This document shows positions 13,801-25,874 of a stretch of 64,000 nucleotides of DNA, one piece after another. Positions within the stretch are counted from its first letter, which is position 1. Each line of letters opens with the position of its first letter. The position numbers and the translations under genes were made by a program. Origin of the DNA: Earliella scabrosa. Its lineage: Eukaryota; Basidiomycota; Agaricomycetes; Polyporales; Polyporaceae. Below the pieces are notes generated by a model. It ran no database searches, was not told where the DNA came from, and saw nothing but the letters and a program-made list of their open reading frames with translations. The stretch spans positions 2,356,001-2,420,000 of the forward strand of contig JABYQQ010000003.1 in NCBI GenBank assembly GCA_022605405.1, in the 5' to 3' direction.

Positions 13801-14932
13801 GTCCCAACAGGCAGCCATAATGGACTCAAAAGACGGGCGGCGGCGGCGCGGGACCCGCGATAACGACAACCAGTCGGTCTCGTCCGTCACCGCCGGCGAC
13901 TCTGCGAAGAAGGAGCGCAAGCGGCGCGCCCCAGCGGCGCCCCAGCCGGCAAAACGCGTCAAGGAGGAAGGCCCCGGGCAGAGGGGGATGGAAGGTCCGT
14001 ACGACGGCGGCGCGCAGCCGCCGTTCAAGCTCGCGGAGTACCGCCAGAAGCCGAGCCCGGAGCCGTCGAGCTCGAACGGGTCCGGCTCCGCGAACCGCTC
14101 GGTGCAGCCCTCGCCGACGAGCTCGACGCACCTCCCGCCCTCGCGTGCGCTCGACGAGGACTACGACGAGGGCGTCGCGGACGCGCTCATCGGCCTCGCC
14201 TCGTACCGTCCCTCGGATCCGCGCGGGTTCGCCGCGCCCACCGGGCCCGGCGGCGGTGGCAGCCGCATGACCGCCGCCTCGCCCTCGCAACAGCAGCACC
14301 TCCCCCGCCGCCCGTCCATCTCGTCGCGCACCTCGCCGTCGAGCAACAAGCGTCCGCTGAGTCCCGGGCCCGACGACCACATGGACGTGAAGCGGACCCG
14401 CGTCGGGAGCATGAACCAGCCCCCGCAGCGCGTCTCCCCGCCCTCGAACGGCCGCCCGACTCCAACACCCGGACCCGGCGGCTCGCGCCTCAGCCCGATC
14501 CCCTTCCGCCAGCAGCCGACGTCGCACTCGCCCGACATGCGCCAGCCGGGCGGAGGAGGCGGAGACACCAACTCGCGCGCGTCCTACCCTCCGAGCCCAC
14601 AGCTGCCCACGATGCTCCCGCCGCACCCACGGCCGATCGGGGCGGGGCTCGCGGGTGCGGGGGGGAGCGGGATGAGTCTGCCGCCGATGGCGGCGGGGCG
14701 CTCGCCGCCGTCGTCGTCGTCGGTGAGCCCGGCGGGGGACGAGCGGATGCAGTCGGGCTCGGCGTCGCCGCGGGCGGTGAAGCGGGAGATCGTGCTGCAC
14801 TCTGCGCAAGGGGGCCCGGGGTCGGGGTCGGGGTCGCCGGGGACGAAGGGGACGCCGTCGCCGTCGGCGGCGTCGAACGGAAGTGGAGGCGGAAGTGGAG
14901 GGGGACAGCGCGCGTCGGGACCTGTACCGTGA
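10821..14932 (+). CDS. CYC8: General transcriptional corepressor Cyc8/Ssn6, TPR protein
   Basis: Eight exons (10821-11103, 11181-11317, 11449-11515, 11571-11653, 11720-11822, 11891-12063, 12123-12279, 12339-14932) join in phase to a 1198-residue protein. Residues about 80-455 are a continuous array of tetratricopeptide repeats (recognisable units include WYGIGILYDRYG, WFQIGHVFEQQ and WYLLGRAYMAGQKYNKAYEA), matching Cyc8/Ssn6, which with Tup1 forms the nuclear corepressor complex recruited by DNA-bound repressors. The N-terminus is His/Pro-rich. The C-terminal about 740 residues are a Pro/Ser/Gly/Arg-rich disordered tail encoded by the last large exon, as usual in filamentous fungi. A TATA-like element and C/T-rich leader precede the ATG. 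The gene is preceded by the longest empty region in the window. Long ORFs on the opposite strand of the last exon are GC-bias shadows. Confidence 0.93.
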
Positions 14933-17900
14933 GCATTGTTCCTTTTTTTTGATCTCCTCGTCTTGTGTTTGCGCTTGGGAGCGGTCGTTCATCGCGTTTT
15001 TTTGTGTTTTTTTTCTATGTTGCTCTCGGTGCGGTCCTGCAATCGTGTAGTCGGCGAAGCGCAAGCGGTGTCTCGGTCGGCGGCGGCGGGGGTGTGCAGG
15101 GGCGGTTCGGGTATTGAGCTCGAGGTTGCGCTGTGGTGTCTGGTGTCTGTGTTGTGGTCGTGGACTTCTATCCCTCTTCCATCTCTTTCTCTCCCTCGTC
15201 TGTCTCCTCCGCATATTCAGCATCATCATCCTGATCCCCTCGTCATCCACTCGCAATCTGCATCGTTCGTCTGTCCCATGTCTCGCGTCGCTTGCTTTGT
15301 CGCACTTTTCTCTCCAATCCTCTCTCCTCTCATCTCTCCTATCCTCTCTCCTCTCAGCATCTCGCTCGTAGTAGTTCCCTTACCTTTATGACACGAACCC
15401 CATGATCCCGTCGTTGTCGTCGCGCATGTAGCTAGTATCCAGTATCTATCATCCCTCACCCGCTCGCCAAGCGAGAACCGAACAAGTAGTATTCCCCCCT
15501 CTTCCCCCGTATAGCCAGCTAGCTAAGTCTACGCCTACAGTAGTGCAGTATGTACAGTATATGCCGAGCATGATATCCCCCACTTGCAATGCAATGCTCT
15601 AGACTCTTTCGGATCTGCTGTGATCTACGGTCGGGATGCCTTGAAGTCGGAAGCGGGCTGGAGATTGAACGTGCACATTGAATTATTGAGCCCCACGCGT
15701 ACGATCTAACTAATCTCGGGCGTGTCGTCCTTGCAATTGCGCATACTGGGAGTCCTCGAGTTGTTGACCGTCGCGATCGGCCGTAGGCTGTCGCCAAAAT
15801 CCTGCACTCGCTCAAGAGGAGGTGGCGTCTGGGTTTGATACATGATTGAGGAGACAGCCTGAGGCTCGCAATACTATTAATTTGGCGGACACGCGGCCGG
15901 CGCAGCGGTGGCGTTCAGTAATCTTCTCGCTGCATTCGGACAGCTCGGACTCTTCGGATGCCAACAACCTCCTTATGACAACAGCCTAAGGACGGCTGGC
16001 AGCGATCGGCGATCGATCTTGGGGTGTGGTGTGGCTGCAATATGAGTATATTAGTGTTAGGCAGGGGATCTGCGGCTGCCAGGATGCGGTCATGGTCGAT
16101 GTCATGGTCGATGTCATAGTCTTCGAAGTTCGATATCGAGGGGTCCTCGCCTTGAACTGGCAGGCTGAGGGTTACGGTCATGATTGACACCTCCTTGCGA
16201 TCGCGATCTGCGCAGTGCTAGTGAGCCCCCGGGTGCGCAATCCGCACCGTAGGCTTCAAGTTGGTCGTCGTCGCTGGGTACGGGTGTGAGAGCTCGAGGC
16301 TGACCGCGCGTGCACTAGAGCAATCGAGCGACTCGACGAGGACAGCCGCGGCCCGGGCGAGGCCAGACCTGTCAATGCCAATGCAACTCAAACGTTTCTT
16401 GCGGCTGGGGCGGCGCCGGCCGGAGGAGGGTGGGGTGGAGGCTCGATCGTACGATCGCAGCACGCAGTACGTGCGGAGAGGAGCTCGGGACGGGTGCCTC
16501 GAGCTCCTTGTGTGCTTGTGCTTGAAGGTACTTGCTCTTAGGACGATCGAAATTCGAAGGCGTGCAGGATCGAGGTTATTATTACACGGCGGGGGCCGTG
16601 CGGATCCGATTGCACCCTTGGACCCGAATTGCATCCTGGTCGGCCGCGATGGGGCGAGCGACGCCCCGGGCCCCATCTGGAGGCATGTACCGATCGAGTA
16701 GCGTCGATCCCAGCGCGTGCGCCGTGAAACTGGCAATCGACCTGGCAGCCTGAGCAACGCCTAGTGAGCACGCGCAGACCAGTACTCAGTACTCAGGATT
16801 GCACTTACTGAATGCTGCGTCGTTGCGAGGTGCGCACGGAAATGAGGGAAGAGGGTAAGTATTAGAAGCAGTTGCTTACCGGCGGGGCGAGGCGAACCCA
16901 TTGGCACGAAGGTTGAGCTAGGTTGCACAGCTGCAGTGTGTATGCGCACACTCGAGGACTACATCACTGACAAGCTTAGGATGCGCAATCAGCCTGCAGG
17001 GTCTCGACCCTTTGTTCCGAGGACTCAGAATGAATGAGGGCTGGTCGTGGTTGCAGTCCCTCTCAGGCCGTGTCTATTGGGCCCTTCAACGTTTCTTGCA
17101 GTAGACCACGGAACGCGCTCGGAGGTTTGGATCTAGATAGCGATGCGTCTCGGGCTCGGACTGCGCCCGCCGTCGTTGCGATCGTTCCTGTGGGACGCTA
17201 GGGGACGGTAACGTCAGCCTCAGCTGTTCTACGTTCAAGTTGTCAACTCACTTACCGAGTCAAGTAAGATCCAAATGGCGAAGACGATCGACGGCCGCCG
17301 CGCCGGAGTGCGGGCCCAAACGCACATGCTCAGCGTTCAGCAGGAAAGTTCCATATGTCCGTTCGTGCCAGTCACTGTTTAACGTTCGGCGATCAGGAAA
17401 TAGAAGCACCGCCGCGTTGCGAGGCATGCGCACGAAGGTTGTGAACGTGCACGACATGAACGAGGACCCGGAGAGAGAAGGTGCAGCTTCATGCCAGCGG
17501 CCCCATCCAATCGCCAAATCCCAGCCCGCGAGGCATGAGCATGATCGTGATCTTTCTTCGACCCCCATTTCCGCGACGATCGTCTTGCACGGGAACTTCC
17601 CTCTCATGAGGCCAGAGGCATCATGCTGGATATCAACGAGAGGTTGGGTGCGGGCCGGGCAAGATATGCCCAAGCGTCACCAAGTGGCGCGAGGCGGACA
17701 TAATCTGTGTGCATTAAGAAGAAGGGGCAAGAAGGATAAATCGAACGACCCCGCGCCTTCGAGCTCCTACTCTTCCTATCGAATGTGTGGGCGTGGGCGA
17801 ACGGGCGAGGCAACCGCCGGCGGCGTAGCAAGTTGATCGTCGCAGAAGAGATCGAATCTGAAAGGCAGCGACGGTCGATGAGCGAAGAACGTGAACCACT

Positions 17901-18008
17901 TCAGAAACGCAACGTACCGATACTATACGCCAGTACTGTGCACTTGCACTGACGTAGAATACTGCACCCATACGCTCTCCACCTAGGTCGAGCGCGAAGC
18001 GATCCCCA
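14933..18008. other. 3.1 kb intergenic region, CYC8 3' side
   Basis: The first about 450 bases are T- and C/T-rich and probably hold the CYC8 3' untranslated region, including a 16-bp direct repeat (15317-15332 and 15341-15356). 16089-16121 holds 2.7 copies of the 12-bp unit GTCATGGTCGAT. A minus-strand ORF at 15915-16190 is odd because of an Asp-Ile/His repeat made by that unit, but nothing supports it as a gene. Two AGTACT palindromes occur at 16781-16793. No gene seen. Confidence 0.6.
16089..16121. repeat. Tandem repeat, 12-bp unit GTCATGGTCGAT, about 2.7 copies
   Basis: Two perfect units and a partial third unit with one change. It lies in the intergenic region downstream of CYC8. Confidence 0.85.
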
Positions 18009-18548
18009 TCAAGCTGCAGGCCAGCTCGTCAGCTGCATCGGGAGCCTCCCTGGCTTGGAGCGCTTGATCTGCACGATATAGACAGGGTACGTCTCCGTCG
18101 CATTCACTCTAGTGTGCGCGCGCCCCTCTCGTTCGCGCATCACATCGAGCGCAGCGGGACGCATAACGTCCCGCTCCAGCTCCGCCACTTCCATCCCGCC
18201 CTCCTCCTTGTCCGCGCCGCGGCTCCGACGGTACTTGTTCCACAGCGTACGCGCCCTCCTCTCGACGTCCTCCAAAAAGCCAGACACGGACTCGCCGTCC
18301 CCAACGCGAAGCGTGACCGCGCCGATCCGCTCGCGCGCGTGCTCCGTGGCACCGCCGTACCGAAACGTGGCGTTGGGAGGGTCTGGCGAGTGGTTTGCGC
18401 CCATGCGCGTGAGGCTGAAGCGGTCAACGGAGCCGTCTTCGGGGACGATGTGGAGCGCGTGGATCGTCCGGCCGAAGGTGCCGACTACGAGGACCACGGA
18501 AGGTACGGTTGGGGAAGGCGTGAATACGTCGATGAGGCGGGATAGCAT
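18009..18548 (-). CDS. Hypothetical protein, 179 residues, single exon
   Basis: The minus-strand frame is open well upstream of 18548, but I choose the ATG at 18548 because the product then starts MLSRLIDVFTPSPTVPSVVL and the preceding 30 bases are C/T-rich leader. The protein has a hydrophobic N-terminal strand (VVLVVGTFGRTIHALHIVP), a basic and charged middle (a run with WNKYRRSRGADKEEGG) and a C-terminus YPVYIVQIKRSKPGRLPMQL. I recognise no domain, signal peptide or membrane helix. Codon use and charge pattern look like a real gene, and the leader supports the start, but homology is needed to confirm it. Plus-strand ORFs over the same bases have no such features. Confidence 0.6.
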   Translation of the reverse strand: MLSRLIDVFTPSPTVPSVVLVVGTFGRTIHALHIVPEDGSVDRFSLTRMGANHSPDPPNATFRYGGATEHARERIGAVTLRVGDGESVSGFLEDVERRARTLWNKYRRSRGADKEEGGMEVAELERDVMRPAALDVMREREGRAHTRVNATETYPVYIVQIKRSKPGRLPMQLTSWPAA

Positions 18549-19791
18549 GGTGGTTCGTTGAGCTGAGAAGGAAGGACGTCTGCAGAGAGAGAGATGGGGA
18601 GCCTCGGAGTAGCTGAACTTGCTTTGGGCGTTGCCATTGCGACACTCGATCACCAACACATCTTATACTTTCTGGAAGTGGCCACCGATCTGACCGTCTA
18701 TACGTGGCTGTGACGTGCCTGCCTCGTCAGAACTTGGAGACTCCTGCTCGAGCAGCGATTGTCGACTGCGCGTAAGATACTGCGCTAGACCGTCAATCGA
18801 GTATCGGACACTCACCACAAATTGAAGCTGCACCGACACGTATCGACACGTGTCGTACTCGGAGCGCAGTAGTACTTACTAGTAGGTGGCCATCGGAGTC
18901 AGGGGCTGCAGCGATCGATAGGCACTGCGCACGCAAGCCTGTGCCAGCACTAGTAGCGGGTAGGCATATGTACCGCTGGTTGAGGGCGTTTCGGAGTACT
19001 GTCCTAAGTCTGCGGGTTCCCGAACGGCCAAAACCTATGAGGATTTGGTGCCCTCCGGATGCCTGTGTCCGACTCGGACGGTGCGCAAAACTAGGATATA
19101 CGGACAGTTCGTCACGCTGAATGCCTGGGAGGAGTACTGGCCCGCCCGTTCAGTCTTCTCCCGCGCCGGAAGGTTGATACTACACGGCACCACGCGATAT
19201 GCGGTCCGTTCATGTGCTACTTCATCTCCATGCATATGTAGAGGACGGAGATGAGTCCGGGGCTCGCGTGCAGCGCGCTGGCATCCGTGCATTGTTTCGC
19301 GGCTTCAAGTTCATCTACAGATACATGGTCAGCATCGATACATTCACATGGTTAGAATCACCTGCACCGATGCAACGAACATCGCGTCATTGGCCTGTGG
19401 CATGTTCGTAGTAGTCGGATGGAGACCGACGGAGATGTGGCGAAGTCTCAGTAAGCGAAGCACGGGCGCCTGGGTATGTCGGGGAGACATCCGGCCACAC
19501 TTGGAAGTTGTGCAAACACTCAGACAAGACTGCGAACCGTTTCAGCGCGTGCGACAGCCAGGCTTCTTGCATGCTCGTCGTCCCCAGCTAGTTTCACGCT
19601 TCCGTCTGTCTCTCCGTCTCTCTCATCTCTCCCGCTGGCCGTCGTCCCCCTGAGTCTGTAGTAGCTGGCTGCCTCATCCGTGCCTCACCGGCAAATCTCT
19701 CTCTCACGCCAGGAACTCCAGCCTGAGCCTGTCTCTCCTCCTCCCCCCTCCGCCCTAGAAACTCTGGAGCTCGCACAGTATTTCTCTCGGA
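18549..19791. other. 1.2 kb divergent intergenic region
   Basis: It lies between the hypothetical gene (-) and ERF4 (+). It carries three AGTACT palindromes (18871, 18995, 19133). The final about 200 bases are C/T-rich and probably the ERF4 promoter and leader. No gene seen. Confidence 0.6.
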
Positions 19792-21608
19792 ATGTCGCGC
19801 CCGCCCTCGCCTTCTTCAAACGGCGCAACTGGTGCCGCAGCGCCTACGCACGAGTCCATTCCTGCGGCCGCATTAGCCCCCGGGCCCGTACAAGGGCATG
19901 AGGCGCAGACCACCCTCACCGTCTCCGCGAGCCCGTCGCCCGTGCCCCCCACACCGCCCCCAAAGGACCCGGCATACGCCTTCAGCCCCAACCACGACCA
20001 CGACCGCCCGCATCCGGAGGACGAGCAGACACAGACACAGGCAAGCGATACCACAACTGGTCCCGTGGCGAGCGCGATGGCGAAACTGGGAGTCAAGGCT
20101 GCCCCGCCCGAGATTATGGACGACCCGGCAGAGTCGATTGTGATCGACATCAGGGGGGACGACCCGGATACGACGCTCCGCGCCGACGACGAGGACTCGG
20201 ACGAGGAGGGGCGGGGAGGGGGACGGGGACGGGGAGACGAACAGGCGGGGGCAGCGGACCAGTCGCTCCCGAGGGACTCGGACGTGACAGACATGACGGA
20301 CGCGGACATCACGATCGTGCACCCGGGCAGACGGTCTGACAGCCCCGACCCGACGCTCTACGGCGGCTCGGGCGTGGGCTCGACGTCGGGGGGCGCGGGT
20401 GCCGAAGTGCACGAGCACCCGCTCAAGATGGCGCTCCACCCGCCGTCGCCGCCGCCCTGGGACGCGGAGAGGGATAGAGGGGGGGATGCGGACTTGGAGA
20501 ACGGCCGGAGGGTGCTTGGCGAGGACGACGACGAGGACGACACGGACGGGGAGATGGGCTTAGGTGTGGGTGGACGGAGCGGGCGGAGGAGTCCGCAGAG
20601 GTTCGTGTTTCAGGGTGCGAAGGCGCAGAGGATGCACGAGTATGGGAACAAGCCGAGGAGGTGAGTGTTGTGTCGAGACATGGACTTGCGATGCCTTGGT
20701 TTGCTGATCCATCTGCACGAAACCCCGCTCGGCTTCGACGTGCAGTACGAGTCGACCGCTGGTCCCCCATTCTGCGTATTACTTTGGTCCACCACCAGTG
20801 GACTCGGCGTACGGCACCGACCCATGTGGACAAATCGGCGTGCACCATCCTCGAGAGATCGTACGAATAGAGCGGGACTACACTGGTGGCGAGCTACCCC
20901 AGTTCACACCAACATACCCCCTCGAATTGGAAGGACGAGTGAGTGTTCCAAACCCAACTATCTCTTACCCGCGAACCGTGGCGACCTACTCGCTACCACC
21001 ATGTTGCACCGCGTCTGTGCGCCAGGCACAGTAGAATAATTGCCTCGCCCTGCTGAAACGATTCGAAACCCTGACACGCTCCTCCAGATAACCCCCACAC
21101 AGTTCCTCGAGACGATCAACGCCATCAACGAGATCCTGCTATCCGCGCACAGTCTCGGGCACGCCTTCGTCGATAACGCGCTCGCGTTCTTCAGTCTGCA
21201 AATAACCCGTGCGGTCAAGAAGACGCATTACGAGAAGGTGTGTTCCTTTCGACCGTTCATTCATTCTTCTCGCACTCGGCAGTTGCTGAATAACAATCCA
21301 CCCTTGTGCAGGAGATGGACCGGCTACGATCCTTGATCGACCAGCTGAACGTGGAGATGTACAATCCCGTGGGACTGCATATCAAGTGGCCGCGTTCGGT
21401 CGCGTTTCTCTTCGTGAGCATCCGCGCGCATTCGATTGCGTACATGCACGCTGACGCTTTGGCTCACCCTCTCTAGCTTGAGATCGAATACTATGTGCGT
21501 TGGTCTTCCTTGTCTGTTGTGCGCGCGCTCTGACAGTGACTGTCAGTGATCTTCCTCCGTCTATTGACATCCTAGCCATGTTGGACGTCTGAGGATGTTG
21601 ACTGGTGA
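19792..21608 (+). CDS. ERF4: Ras palmitoyltransferase subunit Erf4 (golgin A7/Erf4 domain)
   Basis: Exons 19792-20660, 20746-20938, 21088-21237, 21312-21413 and one starting at 21477 join in phase. The N-terminal about 290 residues are Pro/Asp/Glu-rich and disordered. From about residue 300 the protein reads YYFGPPPVDSAYGTDP, then HHPREIVRIERDYTGGE, PLELEGRITPTQF, HSLGHAFVDNALAFFSLQIT and NPVGLHIKWPRSVAFLFLEI, the golgin A7/Erf4 domain. In yeast Erf4 (Shr5) binds the DHHC enzyme Erf2 at the ER/Golgi and the pair palmitoylates Ras. The 3' end is unresolved: after EIEYY at 21494 either an intron leads to a short exon 21576-21608, or reading continues to a stop at 21533. It converges on the NmrA-like gene. 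Confidence 0.85.
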
Positions 21609-22154
21609 GCACCGAACTCTCGTCTCCTCGTCTCGTGCAATTGTCTCCACTCCCACTGACGGATGTGTCAAGCCATAGGCTCTTTCTACATCGCGCAACC
21701 TCCTTCCGCCAGTTACCTCCCCATCTCCCGCCTCCCCGATCCCTCTTCCACGTCCACCGCCCTCTTTCATGTCTGCCACCTTTCACGCCCACGCTCATCT
21801 GGCTCTCACTCCTGGCTGTCCCTCTGTATGATTGGTTCTTGGGTCACGCCCCCATATCCCATCCCCGCCGTTCATACGCATATACATTGGTCCCGCTCTC
21901 CCACTACATATCCGCCATCCTATGATACCGGACGCATAATACACTGTATCGCGAGCTCTCTCGACTGTGCTTAGCCCTCTCGTCGTCGTCTGTATATACT
22001 TATCAGTCAACTTGGAAGAAGTTTTCACTCTCTAACTTGGCTCAGGCCTCGCACCCTCCAGGTATTTGTCGACCACTTCTCACCGCATGCATCGCTACTG
22101 ATGGTACAACGTATTGACTTCTATTCTGCCCGGTAAGCAGTAGTCCCCCCTCTT
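21609..22154. other. Convergent intergenic region (ERF4 / NmrA-like)
   Basis: It probably consists of the two 3' untranslated regions; it is C/T- and AT-richer than its neighbours. No gene seen. Confidence 0.6.
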
Positions 22155-23198
22155 TCAATTACTCAGCCTCTCCCGCAGCCACTCTTCGACTCCCGTCGTC
22201 TTGATCCCGCGTTGGAAGTTGATCGTCTTCTCCATGTCCCACATCAAGCCCTTGCCCCCAGCAAACAGCAACCGGTACTTCTTCAGCTGGTTCCCCGGGT
22301 CCTTCCTCAGCTCCTCCGTCAGGTAGTCCACGGTCCACTCCTCCCGCACGACGCGCCTCCTGCCACCGACCACCTTCTCCACGACGTCGGCCAGCTCGCG
22401 GTAGGTCACGGTCTGGCCGGCGGTGTAGACGATGCTCCCGCCCCTGTCGTTCCTCTCCACCGGCCGCGCCAGAACGTCCGCGACGACCTTCCCGATGTCC
22501 TCCGCGGCCGTCAGCGTGACCCCGTTGGCCCAGCTGCCCAGCGCCCTCACGCGCACCTCTCCCTTCGCCGTCCCTTTCTCCTCGCCCTTCAGCCCCCCGG
22601 CCAAGCCCTCCACGACGCCAAACCACTCCTCGAACACGAAGCTCATGAACATGCCCGTGCTCACAATCACCCACTCCACCCCTCCCTCCTCCTTCCCCCC
22701 CTGCGCCCTCAGCACCTCCCGCACCCCGCACTGCTCCTTAAACAGCCCATCCGCGGCCTCAGGCCCAATCGCGTCATAGTCCACACCAAACTGCCACGGC
22801 ACATACCTCCTCACGCGCCCTCCCCTCCCCGCCCCATTCCGCATCACCGCCTCCGCAATCGCGCGCTGCGTGCCCTCGCCCCCTCCAAAGCCCGTCGCAG
22901 CTACCACAGTGTCGTACGCGCCCTCCGCGAGCACCTTCGCGAGGTCGTCCGCGGCCGTGGGCGCGGAGAGGTCCGCAGAGGTGAACTGGAGCTCTTTGTG
23001 TGAGTGGGTGGGGATGAGGGCGCGGAGGGCGGCGAGCTGCGCGGGGTTGGTGGAGAGCGTGGAGGGGCGGAGGAGGACGGTTAGGGTGGTGTGCTGCAGG
23101 GCGGGGTGCGCGGCGAGGGCGGAGAGGATGGCGCTGCCGAGCTCGCCTGCGCCGAGGACGAGGATGGATTGGGGCGGCTGGACGGCGGGGGTGCTCAT
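22155..23198 (-). CDS. NmrA-like / isoflavone reductase-type NAD(P)-binding protein
   Basis: This is a single-exon ORF of 347 residues. It opens with a Rossmann dinucleotide motif (ILVLGAGELGSAIL, residues 12-25, GxGxxG), followed by a strand ending in Arg (TVLLRPST), the residue type that contacts NADP phosphate in this family. Later segments RRYVPWQFGVDYD, VIVSTGMFMSFVFEEWFG, ALGSWANGVTLTAAEDIGKVVADVL and SIVYTAGQTVTYRELADVVEKV match the layout of atypical short-chain reductases of the NmrA/PCBER/isoflavone reductase type. The substrate cannot be told; fungal relatives include both redox sensors and secondary-metabolism enzymes. No secondary-metabolite genes flank it. Confidence 0.85.
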   Translation of the reverse strand: MSTPAVQPPQSILVLGAGELGSAILSALAAHPALQHTTLTVLLRPSTLSTNPAQLAALRALIPTHSHKELQFTSADLSAPTAADDLAKVLAEGAYDTVVAATGFGGGEGTQRAIAEAVMRNGAGRGGRVRRYVPWQFGVDYDAIGPEAADGLFKEQCGVREVLRAQGGKEEGGVEWVIVSTGMFMSFVFEEWFGVVEGLAGGLKGEEKGTAKGEVRVRALGSWANGVTLTAAEDIGKVVADVLARPVERNDRGGSIVYTAGQTVTYRELADVVEKVVGGRRRVVREEWTVDYLTEELRKDPGNQLKKYRLLFAGGKGLMWDMEKTINFQRGIKTTGVEEWLRERLSN

Positions 23199-25023
23199 TT
23201 TGTTGGTGTTTGCGTTCGCGAGGGGAGGTGGGTGGATTCTGCTATGCGGAAGCTGTCAGCTGGGGCTTTGGGACAGTTGCTGGATCAGTACTCACTAGTA
23301 CTCACTTATTGCCACGAACCTCGTCGTTCAGAACGTTGCAAAGTTCGGAGCAGTGTCGTCGAATGCTTGCTTGGATATAAGCTGTAAGTACGCGGCCGAG
23401 GCTTTTGAGCAAGTATCACTAACTGCTAACTGCTCACCGCTAACTGCTATATGCTATCTGCGAAACGAGCCAGCTGCAGATTTGCTTCGTGGAAATTGCT
23501 GGACGTCTCCGCCATCCCAGTCGGTATGCCGCTATGACGTCACGATCTGCATACTGGGCGTCTATCATCCGAGCAAGCACAGATTTCGAGAGAAGTGAGG
23601 ACGGGGCGACAAAACCACAGTGACATACACGAAGAGGGAGTCGCACACTAGTACTGAGCGAGCAGGTATGGAACGAATGTGTCTTGCATTCATAGGAGCA
23701 GTAAACCTACTGAACGCCTACGTCACCTTCGTCAAACATCCTCTCCCAGTCAGACCCCAATTATGCATAGAGTGGGGATTGCAAGCATCGTGGTGGTGCA
23801 AGGGGCTCGGGCACGACTGGTGCTCCAACGCTCACCGACGTATTACCACGTTGCGGTTTGTGGCGGCCTACGGCGGCCGCGTCGACCTGTCAACGTATCG
23901 CGGCGCGCGCAATATGCACGACCGGAGAAATGGCGGCGAAATGAGCCGGGACCGTCCAATGAAGGGGCCACTGGAGGGGCGGCCGCTCGGAGCCTGGCAC
24001 CGGTCTCATCCGCGGCAGAACGTTGACGACGAACAAGCTCTTGATCCAGGGGGCGGCGACGGGACAGCTTGCGGGATGCGGGATCGGATGGGGATCGCGC
24101 GCATGCCGCCAGCGTCGAGTCGATCGTGCCTCTTGCAGTGGTGTCGTGTGCATGTGGAGATTGTGGAGGCCGGCCGTTGAATCCGGGATCCGGATATTGG
24201 ACACTATGACCTACACGGCGGCCGCGCGATCGACCGTGGGCTGCCGATCATGCATAGAGAGAAAAAATGTCAGAGTGGACAGCTGGTGGCTTAGGAGAGT
24301 GCTACAGGGAGAACGATTGACTCACGCTCGTTCTTGAGTCGATGTCTCGAGATCGGGTGCTTGTTTGTCGCCAGATGCCCAAGGGCATCTGGGTACCTGT
24401 GAGTGAAAGCGACAGAAACAAGAACTGGCGCAGTGCCAGTAGGTGGTCCGCAAACAGATTGTCTTGAACATGGCATGGCTAGAATCCGGCGATGACCACT
24501 TTCGAAGCGGACTTTGACGAACTGCCTGTCAAACTGCTCATCAGAACAACATCCATCCACATGCACAGCGAACACGTACTGGCAGAAGACTGGCCTCGGC
24601 AGCGATCATTTTTCGTTCGAAGGCCTTGGCCATGCGAACCCGCGAGCGTTTGCTCCTGGATCCGCGCGACGCAAGGCGGCGGCGACCAAGCGGCGACACT
24701 GCGAGTACTCACAGTGACCAGTCGACTACTAGAGTTCGATGGATTCGCTCAGCTGACGCCACGTATGCTGGCATTGCGGATCCCGGGGCCAGGGGACTTC
24801 GTTCAGCGTCGCCGTGCAATCGCCGGCGACGCGGTGTTGGCAGGGCCAAAAGCGGGTGGGATCTGCGGTCAATTGCAAGCTGGAGGTGCGAGGAGCGCGC
24901 GCCATGATACAGTCCGAAGAACGCGAGTTGAAAGTTCTGTTGGACAAGCGTGAGCTGAGCCTATACGGGCTTGGGGGGTTACAGGTCGCCGTGTACTTAC
25001 ATGTACTACAATGGAAGGCCCGC

Positions 25024-25051
25024 GAGTCGTGAGTCGTGAGTCGTGAGTCGC
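25024..25051. repeat. Tandem repeat, unit GAGTCGT, 4 copies
   Basis: Three perfect heptamers and a fourth with one change at the last base. It is intergenic. Confidence 0.9.
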
Positions 25052-25426
25052 GACGGGTGTATAGTTCTAGCAGTACTCCGTACGCTCAGCCTGCACTTGG
25101 CTGCACGGAGCGGTCTCGTTCTGTCCTTCTCGCTCTTCACGGTTACGGCATCCGTACCCCGCAATTAGAGCTTCGCGCCGCACGCACTCTATTCACAGCA
25201 AGCGGGGTTCAGGCCCCGGACAGGGGTGCGCGCAGCGGAAGTTGTGCTTCTGGCCTGAGCAGCTGAGCTTAAGGAAGCTTGAATATAGGACAGTTACACT
25301 GGGCACCTGGGATGACGTTACTAAGCGAGTGACTTACTGCGGACGGCGGGCACTTGCAAGATTGCAACGCAACGATGCATATGCACCGGTAATAGGTGCA
25401 TCGGCTGTCGCGCTCGCCCTTCAAGA

Positions 25427-25874
25427 GCTCCAAGTGGCGTCGGAGGACGATAGGGAGACGCTGCGCCCACGTTCACGAACGCCGCACGCATGTTGGCCAG
25501 CCGGGATCATATCAGAGGGTGAACCGGTGCTGTTGACGGGCGGTAAGTAGGTCAGACGTACAGCAGCTGCGCGCGAATGCTTACGGTTCGAGCTCGAGAT
25601 ACGTATCTGCCAATGGACCGTTCTAACTTCTTAGCCTTGTGCGCGGCGAGCGCGACTCTTGAGTGCAAGGCTAGATGGAATGGATATTGGGTGGGTGCGA
25701 TGATCGATAGACAGTGCAAGAGTAAGTACTCCAAGCTTGCGCTCCAAGCAGTGGCGTACGGGGCCCCAGGGAGACGCTGCGCCGCCCAAGTTCAAGTTGA
25801 AGTTCACGAACGCGCCACCCGTGCGCGGTTACCGTTCGAGGCGAGACCAAGCGTATCTGGACCGTTCTAACTTC
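25427..25874. repeat. Diverged tandem duplication
   Basis: Two segments (25427-25630 and 25741-25874) share, in the same order, GCTCCAAG, AGGGAGACGCTGCGCC, GTTCACGAACGC or close variants, CGTATCTG and GGACCGTTCTAACTTC. The first copy carries about 70 extra bases. The order and spacing of the shared blocks indicate an old local duplication. No coding frame is shared by the two copies. Confidence 0.7.

Noticed and set aside
13826..15256. 476-codon ORF antisense to the CYC8 last exon
   Set aside because: Arg/Pro-rich translation of the strand opposite a real GC-rich exon.
15915..16190. ORF with Asp-Ile/His repeats and a CTAAC...TTGCAG intron-like end
   Set aside because: No donor site upstream in range; the repeats come from a 12-bp DNA repeat and the frame has no other support.
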